Assembly: GCA_944386475.1 (NCBI GenBank)
Contig: CALXBH010000002.1
Coordinates: 1-60,663 of the forward strand
DNA length: 60,663 nt
Reading direction: 5' to 3'
Source of the DNA: an uncultured Clostridia bacterium
GTDB taxonomy: Bacteria; Bacillota; Clostridia; Oscillospirales; Ruminococcaceae
The notes below the pieces were generated by a model. That model did no database searches and was not told where the DNA came from. It worked only from the letters and a program-made list of their open reading frames with translations. The translations under genes were made by a program, and so were the position numbers. Below are positions 26,055 to 34,602 of the stretch, one piece after another. The first letter of the stretch is position 1, and the number at the start of each line of letters is the position of its first letter.

Positions 26055-26945
26055 ATGGATACGAAAAGCGCTTTTGTGGCGATCATCGGAAAACCGAATG
26101 TAGGAAAATCCTCCTTGTTAAACGCCCTGCTGGGAGAAAAGGTGGCTATTGTCACCAATAAGCCCCAGACGACCCGCACCAGGATTACCGGCGTGCTAAC
26201 CGAAGGGGCGATCCAGTACGTCTTTTCAGACACCCCCGGCTTTCATAAGCCCCGCACCAAGCTGAGCGAGCATATGGTAAAATCCGTGGCAGAGACGGTT
26301 TCGGATGTGGACGTAGTCGTCTTTGTGGCCGAGCCGGAAGGGGAGATCACCCCGGCGGAGCAGGAGCTGATCGATTCGGTGAAACAGCAAAGGCTCCCCT
26401 GCATCCTGGCCCTTAACAAGATCGATACATTGGAGGACAAGTCCCGGCTTCTTGCCAGCATTGCCCGGTGGCAAAAAGTATATCCTTTTGACGGGGTGGT
26501 ACCGCTGTCGGCGCTGACCAACGAAGGGATTGCGGAGCTTAAAGAAGAATTGTCCCGCTATGCCCAGGAAAGCGTCCACTTTTTCCCGGACGACACCTTA
26601 ACCGACCAGCCGGAGCGGGTGATCGTCGCTGAAATCATCCGGGAAAAGCTGCTGCTTTTGATGCGTCAGGAAATCCCTCACGGCACAGCTGTGGCCATTG
26701 ACAAGATGCGCGAGCGGGAGGACAAGGCGATCATCGACATTGACGCGACGATCTTCTGTGAAAAAGCTTCTCACAAGGGGATGATTATCGGCAAAGGGGG
26801 CAGCATGCTCAAGCAGATCGCCTCCCAGGCCAGAGAGGACATCGAAAGCTTTTTGGACTGCAAAGTCAACCTGACCTGCTGGGTCAAGGTAAAAGAGGAT
26901 TGGCGCAACAAAGAAACGCTCATTAAATCCTTTGGTCTTTCCTGA
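26055..26945 (+). CDS. era: Ribosome-assembly GTPase Era
   Basis: A 296-residue GTPase that binds 16S rRNA and aids 30S assembly. The G-domain motifs are complete: G1 GKPNVGKSS near residue 12, the TTRTRITG switch, G3 DTPG near 60, G4 NKID near 124, and a G5-like SALTNEG near 152. The C-terminal KH domain has GMIIGKGGSMLKQI near 240. ATG 26055 is used because it gives the standard N-terminus and has GGAGA 9 bases upstream; the longer frame has no ribosome site. Confidence 0.96.
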   Translation: MDTKSAFVAIIGKPNVGKSSLLNALLGEKVAIVTNKPQTTRTRITGVLTEGAIQYVFSDTPGFHKPRTKLSEHMVKSVAETVSDVDVVVFVAEPEGEITPAEQELIDSVKQQRLPCILALNKIDTLEDKSRLLASIARWQKVYPFDGVVPLSALTNEGIAELKEELSRYAQESVHFFPDDTLTDQPERVIVAEIIREKLLLLMRQEIPHGTAVAIDKMREREDKAIIDIDATIFCEKASHKGMIIGKGGSMLKQIASQAREDIESFLDCKVNLTCWVKVKEDWRNKETLIKSFGLS

Positions 26946-27057
26946 TAAAGAATCTTTACGTCAAGAGAAGAATTTACCATAGGCTGTTTGCTCATAATAT
27001 CCCCCTTTTCCGCGAACACTGACAAAGTGACGGTAGCACGAAAGGGAGGAAACGGCT

Positions 27058-27243
27058 ATGGAAAAAATTTCACCGGAACAGCTTTGGCTGAAATTTGAAC
27101 ACAGCGGAAAAATTCAGGATTACTTAAATTATAAAACCGCCGCGAAAGATACAGTGGACACAGCCGGCGGGAACCAAACACTATCTACATCCAGCGAGGT
27201 GGCAGGGCCACATGGTCATCAAAACCCAGGGACTTATTCTTAA
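27058..27243 (+). CDS. YqzL-like small protein
   Basis: A 61-residue protein whose first 30 residues (LWLKFEHSGKIQDYLNYK) match the pattern of YqzL, the short protein encoded between era and recO in Bacilli and Clostridia. AGGGAGG lies 8 bases before the ATG. The remaining residues are low-complexity and unlike the family, and they overlap recO by 32 bases, so they may exist mainly because of the overlap. The function of YqzL is unknown. Confidence 0.75.
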   Translation: MEKISPEQLWLKFEHSGKIQDYLNYKTAAKDTVDTAGGNQTLSTSSEVAGPHGHQNPGTYS

Positions 27244-27967
27244 ACAGCGAAATGTTGGGGAAAAAGATAAGTTTATCACGGTCTTATCCCGGGACAGAGG
27301 GGTAATCGAAGCGTCCGCCCGGGGCGTCAGAAGCGTTAAAAGCAAAATTTTAAGCGGAACCCAGCCTTTGTGCTTTTCTGATCTCACCTTATATGAGGGA
27401 AAATCCTCCTTTGTGGTCAACGACGCCCAGGTGTTGGAAAGCTTTTACAACATCCGGCTGGACATTGAAAAGACAGCTTTGGCAAGCTATTTCTGCGAAC
27501 TATTGGGATTTATCGTGCCCTCGGAGGAGGAAGCAGAAGGATATCTTCGCCTGGCGCTGAACACTTTGTCCTATTTATGTACCGACAGCCGGTCCCCGCT
27601 GTTTTTAAAAACGGTGTTTGAATGGAAGCTGATGTGCCTGTCCGGTTTTGCCCCGGATGTAACCGGCTGCGACAGCTGCGGCGAATCCGACGGGGAGGAG
27701 TTTTACTTTTACCCTGCGGAAGGAGTGATCCGCTGCAGGGGATGCGCTGTTTCCGGGGAGCAGGTGCGTTTTGCACTGGTAAAACCTGTTTTGGCGGCGC
27801 TTCGGTTTATGACCCAAGCGGACTTAAAGCGCCTTTTTCAGTTTAAGCTGGAGGAAAAAGCGCTTGCTTATTTAAACACGATTACCGAATATTATACGTT
27901 ATATCACTGCGGAAGAGGGTTCCATTCCCTGGATTTTTACAAAAATCTGCCTCGTGCTCCACAGTGA
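27212..27967 (+). CDS. recO: DNA repair protein RecO
   Basis: A 251-residue recombination mediator that, with RecR, loads RecA on SSB-coated DNA. The N-terminal OB fold starts MVIKTQGLILKQRNVGEKDK. A helical domain follows, with a four-Cys zinc site CDSC...CRGC near residues 153-178. GAGGTGG lies 9 bases before ATG 27212, inside the YqzL-like gene, so the two genes are coupled. The era-yqzL-recO order is conserved in Firmicutes. Confidence 0.94.
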   Translation: MVIKTQGLILKQRNVGEKDKFITVLSRDRGVIEASARGVRSVKSKILSGTQPLCFSDLTLYEGKSSFVVNDAQVLESFYNIRLDIEKTALASYFCELLGFIVPSEEEAEGYLRLALNTLSYLCTDSRSPLFLKTVFEWKLMCLSGFAPDVTGCDSCGESDGEEFYFYPAEGVIRCRGCAVSGEQVRFALVKPVLAALRFMTQADLKRLFQFKLEEKALAYLNTITEYYTLYHCGRGFHSLDFYKNLPRAPQ

Positions 27968-28009
27968 TATGAAAAGGATATCCACTTTACAGAAAGAGAG
28001 ACTTATAAT

Positions 28010-30397
28010 ATGGAACGTCTACATAAAGATCATAAGACGCTGGAGCTGGATAAGATCTTGGCAAAATTAGCCCAATATACCTGTTGTGAAGAGGCGGCCG
28101 AGTTAGCGCAGAATCTCGTCCCTTCTAACGATTTTGGGGCGGTGGAGCGGGAGCTTAATAAGGCAAACGACGCTTTTTCCCTTGCTTCCCGGTTTGGCAC
28201 GCCCAGTTTCCTGCGCCTTACAAATCCCAAGGGCTCTGTGAAACGGTGTTCTGCGGGAGGGGTGCTCACCCCCAGGGAGCTTTTAAATATTGCGACAGTC
28301 CTCCGCCAGGTCCGCATCTTGGACGATTGGCATTCCCAGTGCGAAACGGTGGAAAGCTCTCTGGATGATTTGTTCGGCATTCTTTATCCCTGCCGTAGCT
28401 TGGAAAAAGCGATCACCTCCGCCATTATCGACGAAAATGAAATCGACGACAACGCCAGCCCGGAGCTTTCCTCTATCCGCCGGAAGATCAAAAACACCGG
28501 ACTAAAGGTTCGGGAACAGCTGGACAAAATGATCCGCTCGGCGACCTATCAGAAATATTTGCAGGATCCCATCGTCACCCAGCGGGACGGGCGGTTTGTG
28601 GTGCCGGTAAAAGCGGAGCACAAGGGGGATGTCCCCGGTATGGTGCACGACACTTCCGCCAGCGGTGCGACGCTGTTTATCGAACCGGCCGCGGTGGTGG
28701 AAGCAAACAACGAGATCCGTGTGCTCCAGGTGAAGGAACAGCAGGAGATCGAACGGATTTTGGCGGAACTTTCCGCGTTATGCGCCCAGGACGGGGACTA
28801 TATCCAAAATGGGTTTGATACGGCGATCCAGTTAAACCTCTATTTTGCCAAAGCAAACCTGGCCGCTTCTATGAACGCCATGGCGCCCAAACTCTCCCGA
28901 AATGGGGAGATCGTTTTGCGCAAGGCGCGGCATCCGCTGATTGATCCCAAAAAGGTCGTTCCCATCGATGTGAGTTTGGGCGAGGACTATACGAGCTTAA
29001 TTATCACCGGCCCTAACACCGGCGGCAAAACCGTTACCTTAAAAACCCTGGGGCTTTTAACGCTGATGACCATGTGCGGCCTTTTGATTCCGGTGTCGGA
29101 CAACAGCGTCATCTCGATCTTCGATAAGGTTTTGGTGGATATCGGCGACGAGCAGAGCATCGAGCAAAGCCTTTCCACCTTTTCCGCCCATATGACCAAT
29201 ATCGTCTCCATTTTGGAGGAAGCAAACGCCGATTCTTTAATTTTGATCGACGAACTGGGCTCCGGTACCGACCCGGTGGAGGGGGCGGCGCTGGCCATTG
29301 CTATCCTGGAAAAGCTGCGGGAAAAAGGCTGCCGGATTGCTGCAACCACCCACTATGCCGAGCTTAAAATGTACGCGTTGGAGACCGATGGGGTGGAAAA
29401 CGCCTGCTGTGAATTTGACGTGAGCACCCTGCGCCCCACCTACCGTCTGTTAATCGGCGTTCCGGGAAAGTCCAACGCCTTTGCCATCTCCCAAAAGCTG
29501 GGGCTTTCTCAAGAGATTTTAGACAACGCCCAGCAGTATGTCTCCGGGGAGAACAAACGGTTTGAAAACGTGGTGGACAATCTGGAAAAAGCGCGCCGGG
29601 AGTATGAGCAAAAAACCCAGGAAACCGAGTTTTTAAACCGCTCGGTCTCCCAGCAGCGCCGGGAGCTGGAACAAAAGCGCAAGGAGTTGGAAGCCCAGAA
29701 GGAGCAGGAGCTGGAGCGTGCCCGCCAGAAGGCCGGCCAGATTGTGGACAGCGTCCGGGCTGAGTCGGAAGCGCTGATGGAGGAACTCAACCGTATCCGA
29801 AAAGCCAAGGACAAAGCGGAGTTCTCCGAGATGGCGGCCAAGGCGAAATCCCAGCTTAAAGGCAATCTTTCCCGGCTGTACGACAAGGCAAACCCCGTCA
29901 GCGGCAAAAAGCGGGAAGAGGGCTATCGCCTGCCCAGAGAGCTTAAAAAGGGCGACACCGTGCTTATTTTTGATATCGACAAAGAAGGGGTTGTTTTGCA
30001 GCCGGCGGACAAATCCGGCAATGTGCTGGTGCAGGCGGGAATTATGAAAACCCGCGTCCCTGTCCATAACCTTCGCTTAATCGAGCGCAAGCAGGATAAT
30101 ATCCAGCTGTCAGGGAAAACCATCAAGACAATCCAAAGCAAGAGCCGCCGGGAGGTTAAAACCGAAATCGACTTGCGGGGCGAGACGGTGGAAGAAGCGC
30201 TGATGGATTTGGACAGCTTTATCGACAACGCGGTGCTAACCGGCGTAACCCAGATCAGCATTATTCACGGCAAGGGGACAGGTGCGCTGCGCGCCGCCGT
30301 CCATCAGGATCTAAAGCGTCATAAAAACATTCGCACCTACCGTCTGGGAACCTTTGGCGAGGGTGAAGACGGCGTAACCATCGCCGAGTTAAAATAG
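28010..30397 (+). CDS. mutS2: MutS2, ATPase with Smr nuclease domain
   Basis: A 795-residue MutS-family protein without the mismatch-recognition domain. It restrains recombination and, in Bacillus, rescues collided ribosomes. The core domain has the ATPase P-loop GPNTGGKT near residue 333 and Walker B LILIDELGSGTDP near 409. A long Glu/Lys/Gln-rich coiled coil spans about 515-620. The C-terminal Smr domain starts EIDLRGETVEEAL near 721 and contains the catalytic-type IIHGKGTGAL near 755. An AGAAAGAGAG ribosome site precedes ATG 28010. Confidence 0.95.
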   Translation: MERLHKDHKTLELDKILAKLAQYTCCEEAAELAQNLVPSNDFGAVERELNKANDAFSLASRFGTPSFLRLTNPKGSVKRCSAGGVLTPRELLNIATVLRQVRILDDWHSQCETVESSLDDLFGILYPCRSLEKAITSAIIDENEIDDNASPELSSIRRKIKNTGLKVREQLDKMIRSATYQKYLQDPIVTQRDGRFVVPVKAEHKGDVPGMVHDTSASGATLFIEPAAVVEANNEIRVLQVKEQQEIERILAELSALCAQDGDYIQNGFDTAIQLNLYFAKANLAASMNAMAPKLSRNGEIVLRKARHPLIDPKKVVPIDVSLGEDYTSLIITGPNTGGKTVTLKTLGLLTLMTMCGLLIPVSDNSVISIFDKVLVDIGDEQSIEQSLSTFSAHMTNIVSILEEANADSLILIDELGSGTDPVEGAALAIAILEKLREKGCRIAATTHYAELKMYALETDGVENACCEFDVSTLRPTYRLLIGVPGKSNAFAISQKLGLSQEILDNAQQYVSGENKRFENVVDNLEKARREYEQKTQETEFLNRSVSQQRRELEQKRKELEAQKEQELERARQKAGQIVDSVRAESEALMEELNRIRKAKDKAEFSEMAAKAKSQLKGNLSRLYDKANPVSGKKREEGYRLPRELKKGDTVLIFDIDKEGVVLQPADKSGNVLVQAGIMKTRVPVHNLRLIERKQDNIQLSGKTIKTIQSKSRREVKTEIDLRGETVEEALMDLDSFIDNAVLTGVTQISIIHGKGTGALRAAVHQDLKRHKNIRTYRLGTFGEGEDGVTIAELK

Positions 30398-30417
30398 TCC
30401 TATGAGGTGACGGCAAC

Positions 30418-30903
30418 GTGTTTCGGGAGATGCGGCGAAAAAAGCAGGCTTTGCCAAAAGAACAAATCGACATTATTTTAACAAAAGGGACCTCCGGCGT
30501 ATTGGCCTTGTCCGGTGACGACGGCTATCCTTACGCGGTTCCGCTGAGCTATGTATACGACGGCGATGCTTTGTATTTCCATTCTGCCCAAAGCGGCCAC
30601 AAGCTGGACGCCATTAAGCGGAACGAAAAAGCCTCCTTCTGTGTGATCGCCCGGGACGATATTGTGCCGGAGGAATACACCACCTACTTTAAAAGCGTCA
30701 TTGCGTTCGGGACAGTTCATGTCCTTGAAGATGACCGGGAAAAGCGGGAGGCCATCGAAAAGCTGGCGCTAAAATACGCGCCAAAGGACAGCGCCTTAAA
30801 TCGGGAAAAAGCGATCCAACGGGACTTAAAGCCGCTGTGCATGCTGAAAATGACCATCCAGCATATGAGCGGAAAACAGGCAGTTGAACTGATAAACAAG
30901 TAA
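30418..30903 (+). CDS. Pyridoxamine 5'-phosphate oxidase-family flavin-binding protein (NimA-like)
   Basis: A 161-residue split-barrel protein of the NimA-like FMN/heme-binding group. Visible motifs are GVLALSGDDGYPYAVPLSYV near residue 26 and the diagnostic FHSAQSGHKLDAIKRN near 60. Such proteins reduce nitro compounds or bind flavin, but the true substrate is unknown. The start is GTG, with GAGGTGA 7 bases upstream. It lies 20 bases after mutS2 and ends at a strong terminator, closing this operon. Confidence 0.85.
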   Translation: MFREMRRKKQALPKEQIDIILTKGTSGVLALSGDDGYPYAVPLSYVYDGDALYFHSAQSGHKLDAIKRNEKASFCVIARDDIVPEEYTTYFKSVIAFGTVHVLEDDREKREAIEKLALKYAPKDSALNREKAIQRDLKPLCMLKMTIQHMSGKQAVELINK

Positions 30904-30952
30904 AAATATCCGGCAGGTTTTCTGTAGACGAAAAGGCCTGCCGGATATTTTT
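30902..30952 (+). terminator. Rho-independent terminator closing the phoH-PPOX operon
   Basis: A perfect 16-bp stem (AAAAATATCCGGCAGG with its complement) and a 19-base loop end in five T residues. Confidence 0.92.
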
Positions 30953-30962
30953 AATAAAGGCT

Positions 30963-30991
30963 TTATCAGACAAATAGTCGTATTTTATGAT
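30963..30991 (+). promoter_or_regulatory. Possible promoter of the DHFR-family gene
   Basis: TTATCA (30963-30968), a 17-base spacer and TATGAT (30986-30991) lie 55 bases before the start codon. Both boxes deviate from consensus. Confidence 0.4.
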
Positions 30992-31046
30992 GGAGTTTTC
31001 AGATAATAACAGTGCTAGAGTTTTCAATGTAAAGGGGATATTTACT

Positions 31047-31577
31047 ATGAGAAAGGCTGTATTGTATATCGCAATGAGCATAGACGGATATATTGCCGAT
31101 GGGAACGGCGGTGTTGGCTGGCTCAACGGACAGGACGCCACGGTACAAACAGAAGACACATATTCGGAATTCGCCAAGGGTATTGATACGGTTGTGATGG
31201 GGTGGACAACATTTCATCAAATAGTAACTGAACTTTCTCCCTCCCAATGGATTTATGATGATCTTACTAGTTACATTATTACACACCGCCAAGAGGCATC
31301 CACAGAAAAAATAATATTTGTTCATGATTCTCCGGCGGAATTAATAAAAAGATTAAAGGAACAAAACGGTAAAGACATTTGGATATGCGGCGGAGCCAAT
31401 ATTGTGCAGCAACTGCTCCAAGTAAACCTCATTGATATATTTTACATCTCTATTATTCCCACTTTAGTGGGAAAGGGGATTCGTTTGTTTGAAACGCTTC
31501 AAGAGGAGATGAAACTCAAATTGATAAAAACTAAAAGCTACAATGGAATTGTAGAAGTCATTTATGAAAAACGTTAA
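31047..31577 (+). CDS. Dihydrofolate reductase-family (RibD C-terminal-like) protein
   Basis: A 176-residue NADPH-dependent reductase fold. It starts AVLYIAMSIDGYIA and has VVMGWTTFHQI near residue 50, ICGGANIVQQLL near 113 and IIPTLVGKGIRLFE near 135, the pattern of the YwjB/YyaP-type DHFR-like group rather than true folate reductase. Its substrate is unknown. ATG 31047 follows AAGGGGAT. The gene and its flanks are markedly richer in A+T than both neighbours, suggesting later acquisition. It stands alone between a terminator and a convergent two-component system. Confidence 0.83.
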   Translation: MRKAVLYIAMSIDGYIADGNGGVGWLNGQDATVQTEDTYSEFAKGIDTVVMGWTTFHQIVTELSPSQWIYDDLTSYIITHRQEASTEKIIFVHDSPAELIKRLKEQNGKDIWICGGANIVQQLLQVNLIDIFYISIIPTLVGKGIRLFETLQEEMKLKLIKTKSYNGIVEVIYEKR

Positions 31578-31673
31578 ACAAATCTTTTGAAGAAAAATGG
31601 GAAACACTTTAACGGAGTCATATAACCTTAATCTTTCCGTCCATTGCTGGGTACTTTTATGAATTTATCGCTG

Positions 31674-32927
31674 TTATAACCTGCCATAGATAGGATTGCC
31701 CGCCGGAAGTAAAACCTGAATTTTTAAGATTCCTTGTTCCGGGCAAAAGGCGTGGATCTCCCCCTTGTGGAATTCGGTAATCGCCTTGGCAATAGAAAGT
31801 CCCAGCCCATGCCCGCCTGTTTGGGAATTACGGGAGGCGTCCGCCCGATAAAACCGTTCAAATAGATCGTCCAGCCGTTGCGGCAGTGGAGAATCCGTGG
31901 TATTCTCCACCGTCAAGCAGACGGCTTTTTTTTGTTTCTGTAAAGATAAGTGGATCCTGCCCTGATTGCCGGAGTATTTTAACGCGTTGTCCAGCAAAAT
32001 GGAAATTAACTGTCTTAAAGCCTTTTGGTCTCCCAGCAAAGAGATTAAAGGCTTTATGTCCGCTGTAAAGGTTTTATTCTGCGCTTTGGCAAGAGCCTGA
32101 AAAGACTGGGCTGTTTCACTGACAAGGTCGGAAAAAGGGAATTCGATGATGGTAAGGGGCGGCTTGTCCTCCTCCATTTTGGAAAGGAGGATTAAATCAT
32201 TTGTTAAAGAGGCCAGCCGCCTTGTTTGAGACTGAATATCCCGAAGCCATTCGTTTTCTCCAAGCTCCATTTCCAAAACCTCCGCATCAGCGTCTATGAT
32301 AGTGATGGGGGTTTTTATTTCATGACCAGCGTCGGTGATAAACTGTTTTTGCTTTTCATAGCTTTCCAAAACGGGCCGGACGATACGTTTGGAAAGCAAA
32401 AGGATCAGCCCGAATACCGCTAAAAGCCCCAAAAGGGAGATGATGCCGCTGGCAAACAGAAAAGACCGGAAGGTGGACAGATCCCTGCCGCAGTCCAAAA
32501 AGATGATCTGCACCTGATCGCCTTTGTCATGCCGGACATACCGGTAATTTTCCATAAAGCCCCGCTCTCTTCCACTTAAAAAAACGCTTTGCGCAAATTC
32601 CGCAGCGGTGTTGGTATTAACGGCGGCAATTTTGCCCGTGTCCACCGAGACAACATTGCCGGAATCTGAAAGCACCACCGAAAAATAGCGGGATTCATAG
32701 GGAAGCTCAGGAGACATCGGTTTTTGTCCGCGCTCCTCCGGAACATGAAAGGATTCCCGCTTGGGAAAGGTTCCGTCGTTATCTTTCAGGATAGACAGCG
32801 TATTGTCGGCATCCGTCAGGATTTCGCGGTAATTGAGGATGTTGACTGTCCCCATAATAATGAGCAGCACCAAAAACAAGGAGAGCATGGACGCTGCAAT
32901 CAGTTTAATACGGAGTTTTTTAATCAT
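31674..32927 (-). CDS. Two-component sensor histidine kinase
   Basis: A 417-residue membrane kinase. The first membrane helix is at about residues 8-30, an extracytoplasmic sensor of about 105 residues follows, and the second helix is at about 137-160. The H-box HEIKTPITI near 208 carries the phosphorylated His. The ATPase domain has the N-box LDNALKYSG near 322 and the G-box GGHGLGLSIAKA near 374. No HAMP domain is evident. It overlaps the response regulator gene by 4 bases. The signal is unknown; the divergent envelope cluster is the best candidate target. Confidence 0.92.
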   Translation of the reverse strand: MIKKLRIKLIAASMLSLFLVLLIIMGTVNILNYREILTDADNTLSILKDNDGTFPKRESFHVPEERGQKPMSPELPYESRYFSVVLSDSGNVVSVDTGKIAAVNTNTAAEFAQSVFLSGRERGFMENYRYVRHDKGDQVQIIFLDCGRDLSTFRSFLFASGIISLLGLLAVFGLILLLSKRIVRPVLESYEKQKQFITDAGHEIKTPITIIDADAEVLEMELGENEWLRDIQSQTRRLASLTNDLILLSKMEEDKPPLTIIEFPFSDLVSETAQSFQALAKAQNKTFTADIKPLISLLGDQKALRQLISILLDNALKYSGNQGRIHLSLQKQKKAVCLTVENTTDSPLPQRLDDLFERFYRADASRNSQTGGHGLGLSIAKAITEFHKGEIHAFCPEQGILKIQVLLPAGNPIYGRL

Positions 32928-33598
32928 GCGGTTTCCTCCAGGAAATATCCGGTGTTTCTGGCGGCTTTAATCTGGATGTTGGCGCCTAGCGCTTCCAGCT
33001 TTTTTCGCAGATAGGAGATATATACCCACACCACATTGATTTCCGTTTCGCTGTCATAGCCCCAGATGCGCTCCAAAAACTGCTCGGAGGAGATCAGGTT
33101 TTGAGGATTGCGCATTAAAAGCTCCATCATCTGATATTCCTTGTTGGCCAAGCGAAAGCTGCCGGTAGGCGAAGAAAGCTCAAAACTCGCGCTGTCTAAC
33201 GTGATGTTTCCCACATGCAGCCGGGCATCCGGATGAACGGCCTGGTTCCGGGTCATGGCGCGGATGCGCGCCAGCAGCTCTTTCGCGGCAAAGGGCTTTG
33301 TCAGATAATCATTGGCTCCGCTGTCCAGGCCGAGAACTTTATCATCCACCTCGGATTTGGCGGTCAAAAGCAGGATGGGGATCCGGTTTCCTTTTTCCCG
33401 TATGGCTTTCAGCACCGAGATGCCGTCTAATTTCGGCATCATAATATCTAAAATAGCGCCGTCGTAATGGCCGTTTTCCAAATAGGCGAGAGCCTCTTCT
33501 CCGTCGAACACTGTATCCACGGAGTAATTGTTTTTCTCCAAAATCGTCCGCACCGCTTTGGATAAGGATTTTTCGTCCTCTGCAAATAACAGCCGCAT
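32924..33598 (-). CDS. OmpR-family response regulator
   Basis: A 224-residue regulator. The receiver domain has the acidic pocket (FAEDE near residue 5), the phosphoacceptor in ILDIMMPKLDG near 51, and the conserved LTAKSE and LTKPFAAKELL. The C-terminal winged helix (from about 130) ends with INVVWVYISYLRKKLE. AAGGAGG lies 8 bases before the ATG. It is the first gene of the pair and is divergent from the VTC gene across 284 bases, so it may control that cluster as well as itself. No direct-repeat binding site could be assigned. Confidence 0.93.
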   Translation of the reverse strand: MRLLFAEDEKSLSKAVRTILEKNNYSVDTVFDGEEALAYLENGHYDGAILDIMMPKLDGISVLKAIREKGNRIPILLLTAKSEVDDKVLGLDSGANDYLTKPFAAKELLARIRAMTRNQAVHPDARLHVGNITLDSASFELSSPTGSFRLANKEYQMMELLMRNPQNLISSEQFLERIWGYDSETEINVVWVYISYLRKKLEALGANIQIKAARNTGYFLEETA

Positions 33599-33882
33599 TG
33601 ATTGCCTGCCTCCTTATCTGGCGTTTTTTATAAGCACAGCTTTATTCCTTCTTTATTAGGATAAGACCGTTACATTAACTGAAGCTTAAATAAGCTGCCA
33701 AGTAAGAAAATCAACGTTAAAGGGCTGTTTTTATTGTATCACTGCAAAAAGGAAAAAACATCTGCTTTTTATGACAATTTTATCTTCCCAGAAAAGAGCT
33801 GGGGACATAAAAAGTTCACAGATGATTTTAAGTTGAGTTAGGGTTTCGTTTCTACAATAAAAACAGAAGGAGCTGATCCTGC

Positions 33883-34602
33883 ATGAGCTATCAAATGACT
33901 TTCCAGCGGTATGAGCTGAAATACCTGCTGACCCGAAATCAGAAAATAGCCGTTATGTCGGCGATGAAACCCTATATGTCCTTGGATCAATATGGGCGCA
34001 CGACGATCCGCAACATCTATTTTGATACGGATACCTTCCGCTTGATCCGCCGTTCCATCGAACGCCCATCCTATAAAGAAAAACTGCGCCTGCGCAGCTA
34101 TCAAAGCGCGTCTGCGGAGGATCCGGTCTTTGTGGAGCTGAAGAAAAAATACAAGTCGATCGTATACAAACGAAGGCTGATCCTCCCTCAGAAACAGGCG
34201 ATGGACTGCTTGTGCAGCGGCGCACCTCTTCCAGTGCGTTCCCAGATCGCCAAGGAGATCAACTATTTTTGTTCTTATTATCAAACCCTGAAACCAGCGG
34301 TGTTCCTCTCTTATGAAAGAGAGGCCTATTACGCCCGGGACGGCGGGGATTTTCGGGTGACCTTTGACGAAAACATCCTTTCCCGGCGGGAGGGCTTTTC
34401 CTTTGCTGAGGGGATTTACGGCACGCCGCTGTTAGACAGGGACACATCCCTGATGGAGATCAAGACCTCCGGCGGCATTCCCCTTTGGATGGTTCGCTGC
34501 CTGACAGAAAACCGGATTTTCAAGACATCCTTTTCAAAGTACGGCGCAGCTTACGCAAAAACAATTTTATCCGATTGGCGAGGAGGAGTTTTGCATGCTT
34601 GA
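33883..34602 (+). CDS. VTC-domain polyphosphate polymerase-like protein
   Basis: A 239-residue cytosolic triphosphate-tunnel protein with the VTC domain. It shows MTFQRYELKYLLT at the start, IYFDTDTF near 46, the basic YKEKLRLRSY near 64, and FVELKKKYKSIVYKRR near 84. In yeast Vtc4 this tunnel polymerises polyphosphate from ATP; bacterial single-domain versions are inferred to do likewise. AGAAGGAG lies 10 bases before the ATG. Its stop overlaps the DUF4956 membrane protein by 8 bases, as expected if that protein provides the membrane part of a complex. It is the first gene of a six-gene cluster. Confidence 0.87.
   Translation: MSYQMTFQRYELKYLLTRNQKIAVMSAMKPYMSLDQYGRTTIRNIYFDTDTFRLIRRSIERPSYKEKLRLRSYQSASAEDPVFVELKKKYKSIVYKRRLILPQKQAMDCLCSGAPLPVRSQIAKEINYFCSYYQTLKPAVFLSYEREAYYARDGGDFRVTFDENILSRREGFSFAEGIYGTPLLDRDTSLMEIKTSGGIPLWMVRCLTENRIFKTSFSKYGAAYAKTILSDWRGGVLHA

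Noticed and set aside
33787-33803. A CCCAG/CTGGG hairpin before the VTC gene as a terminator or riboswitch.
   Set aside because: It has only a 5-bp stem, no T-run follows, and no known riboswitch core was found around it.
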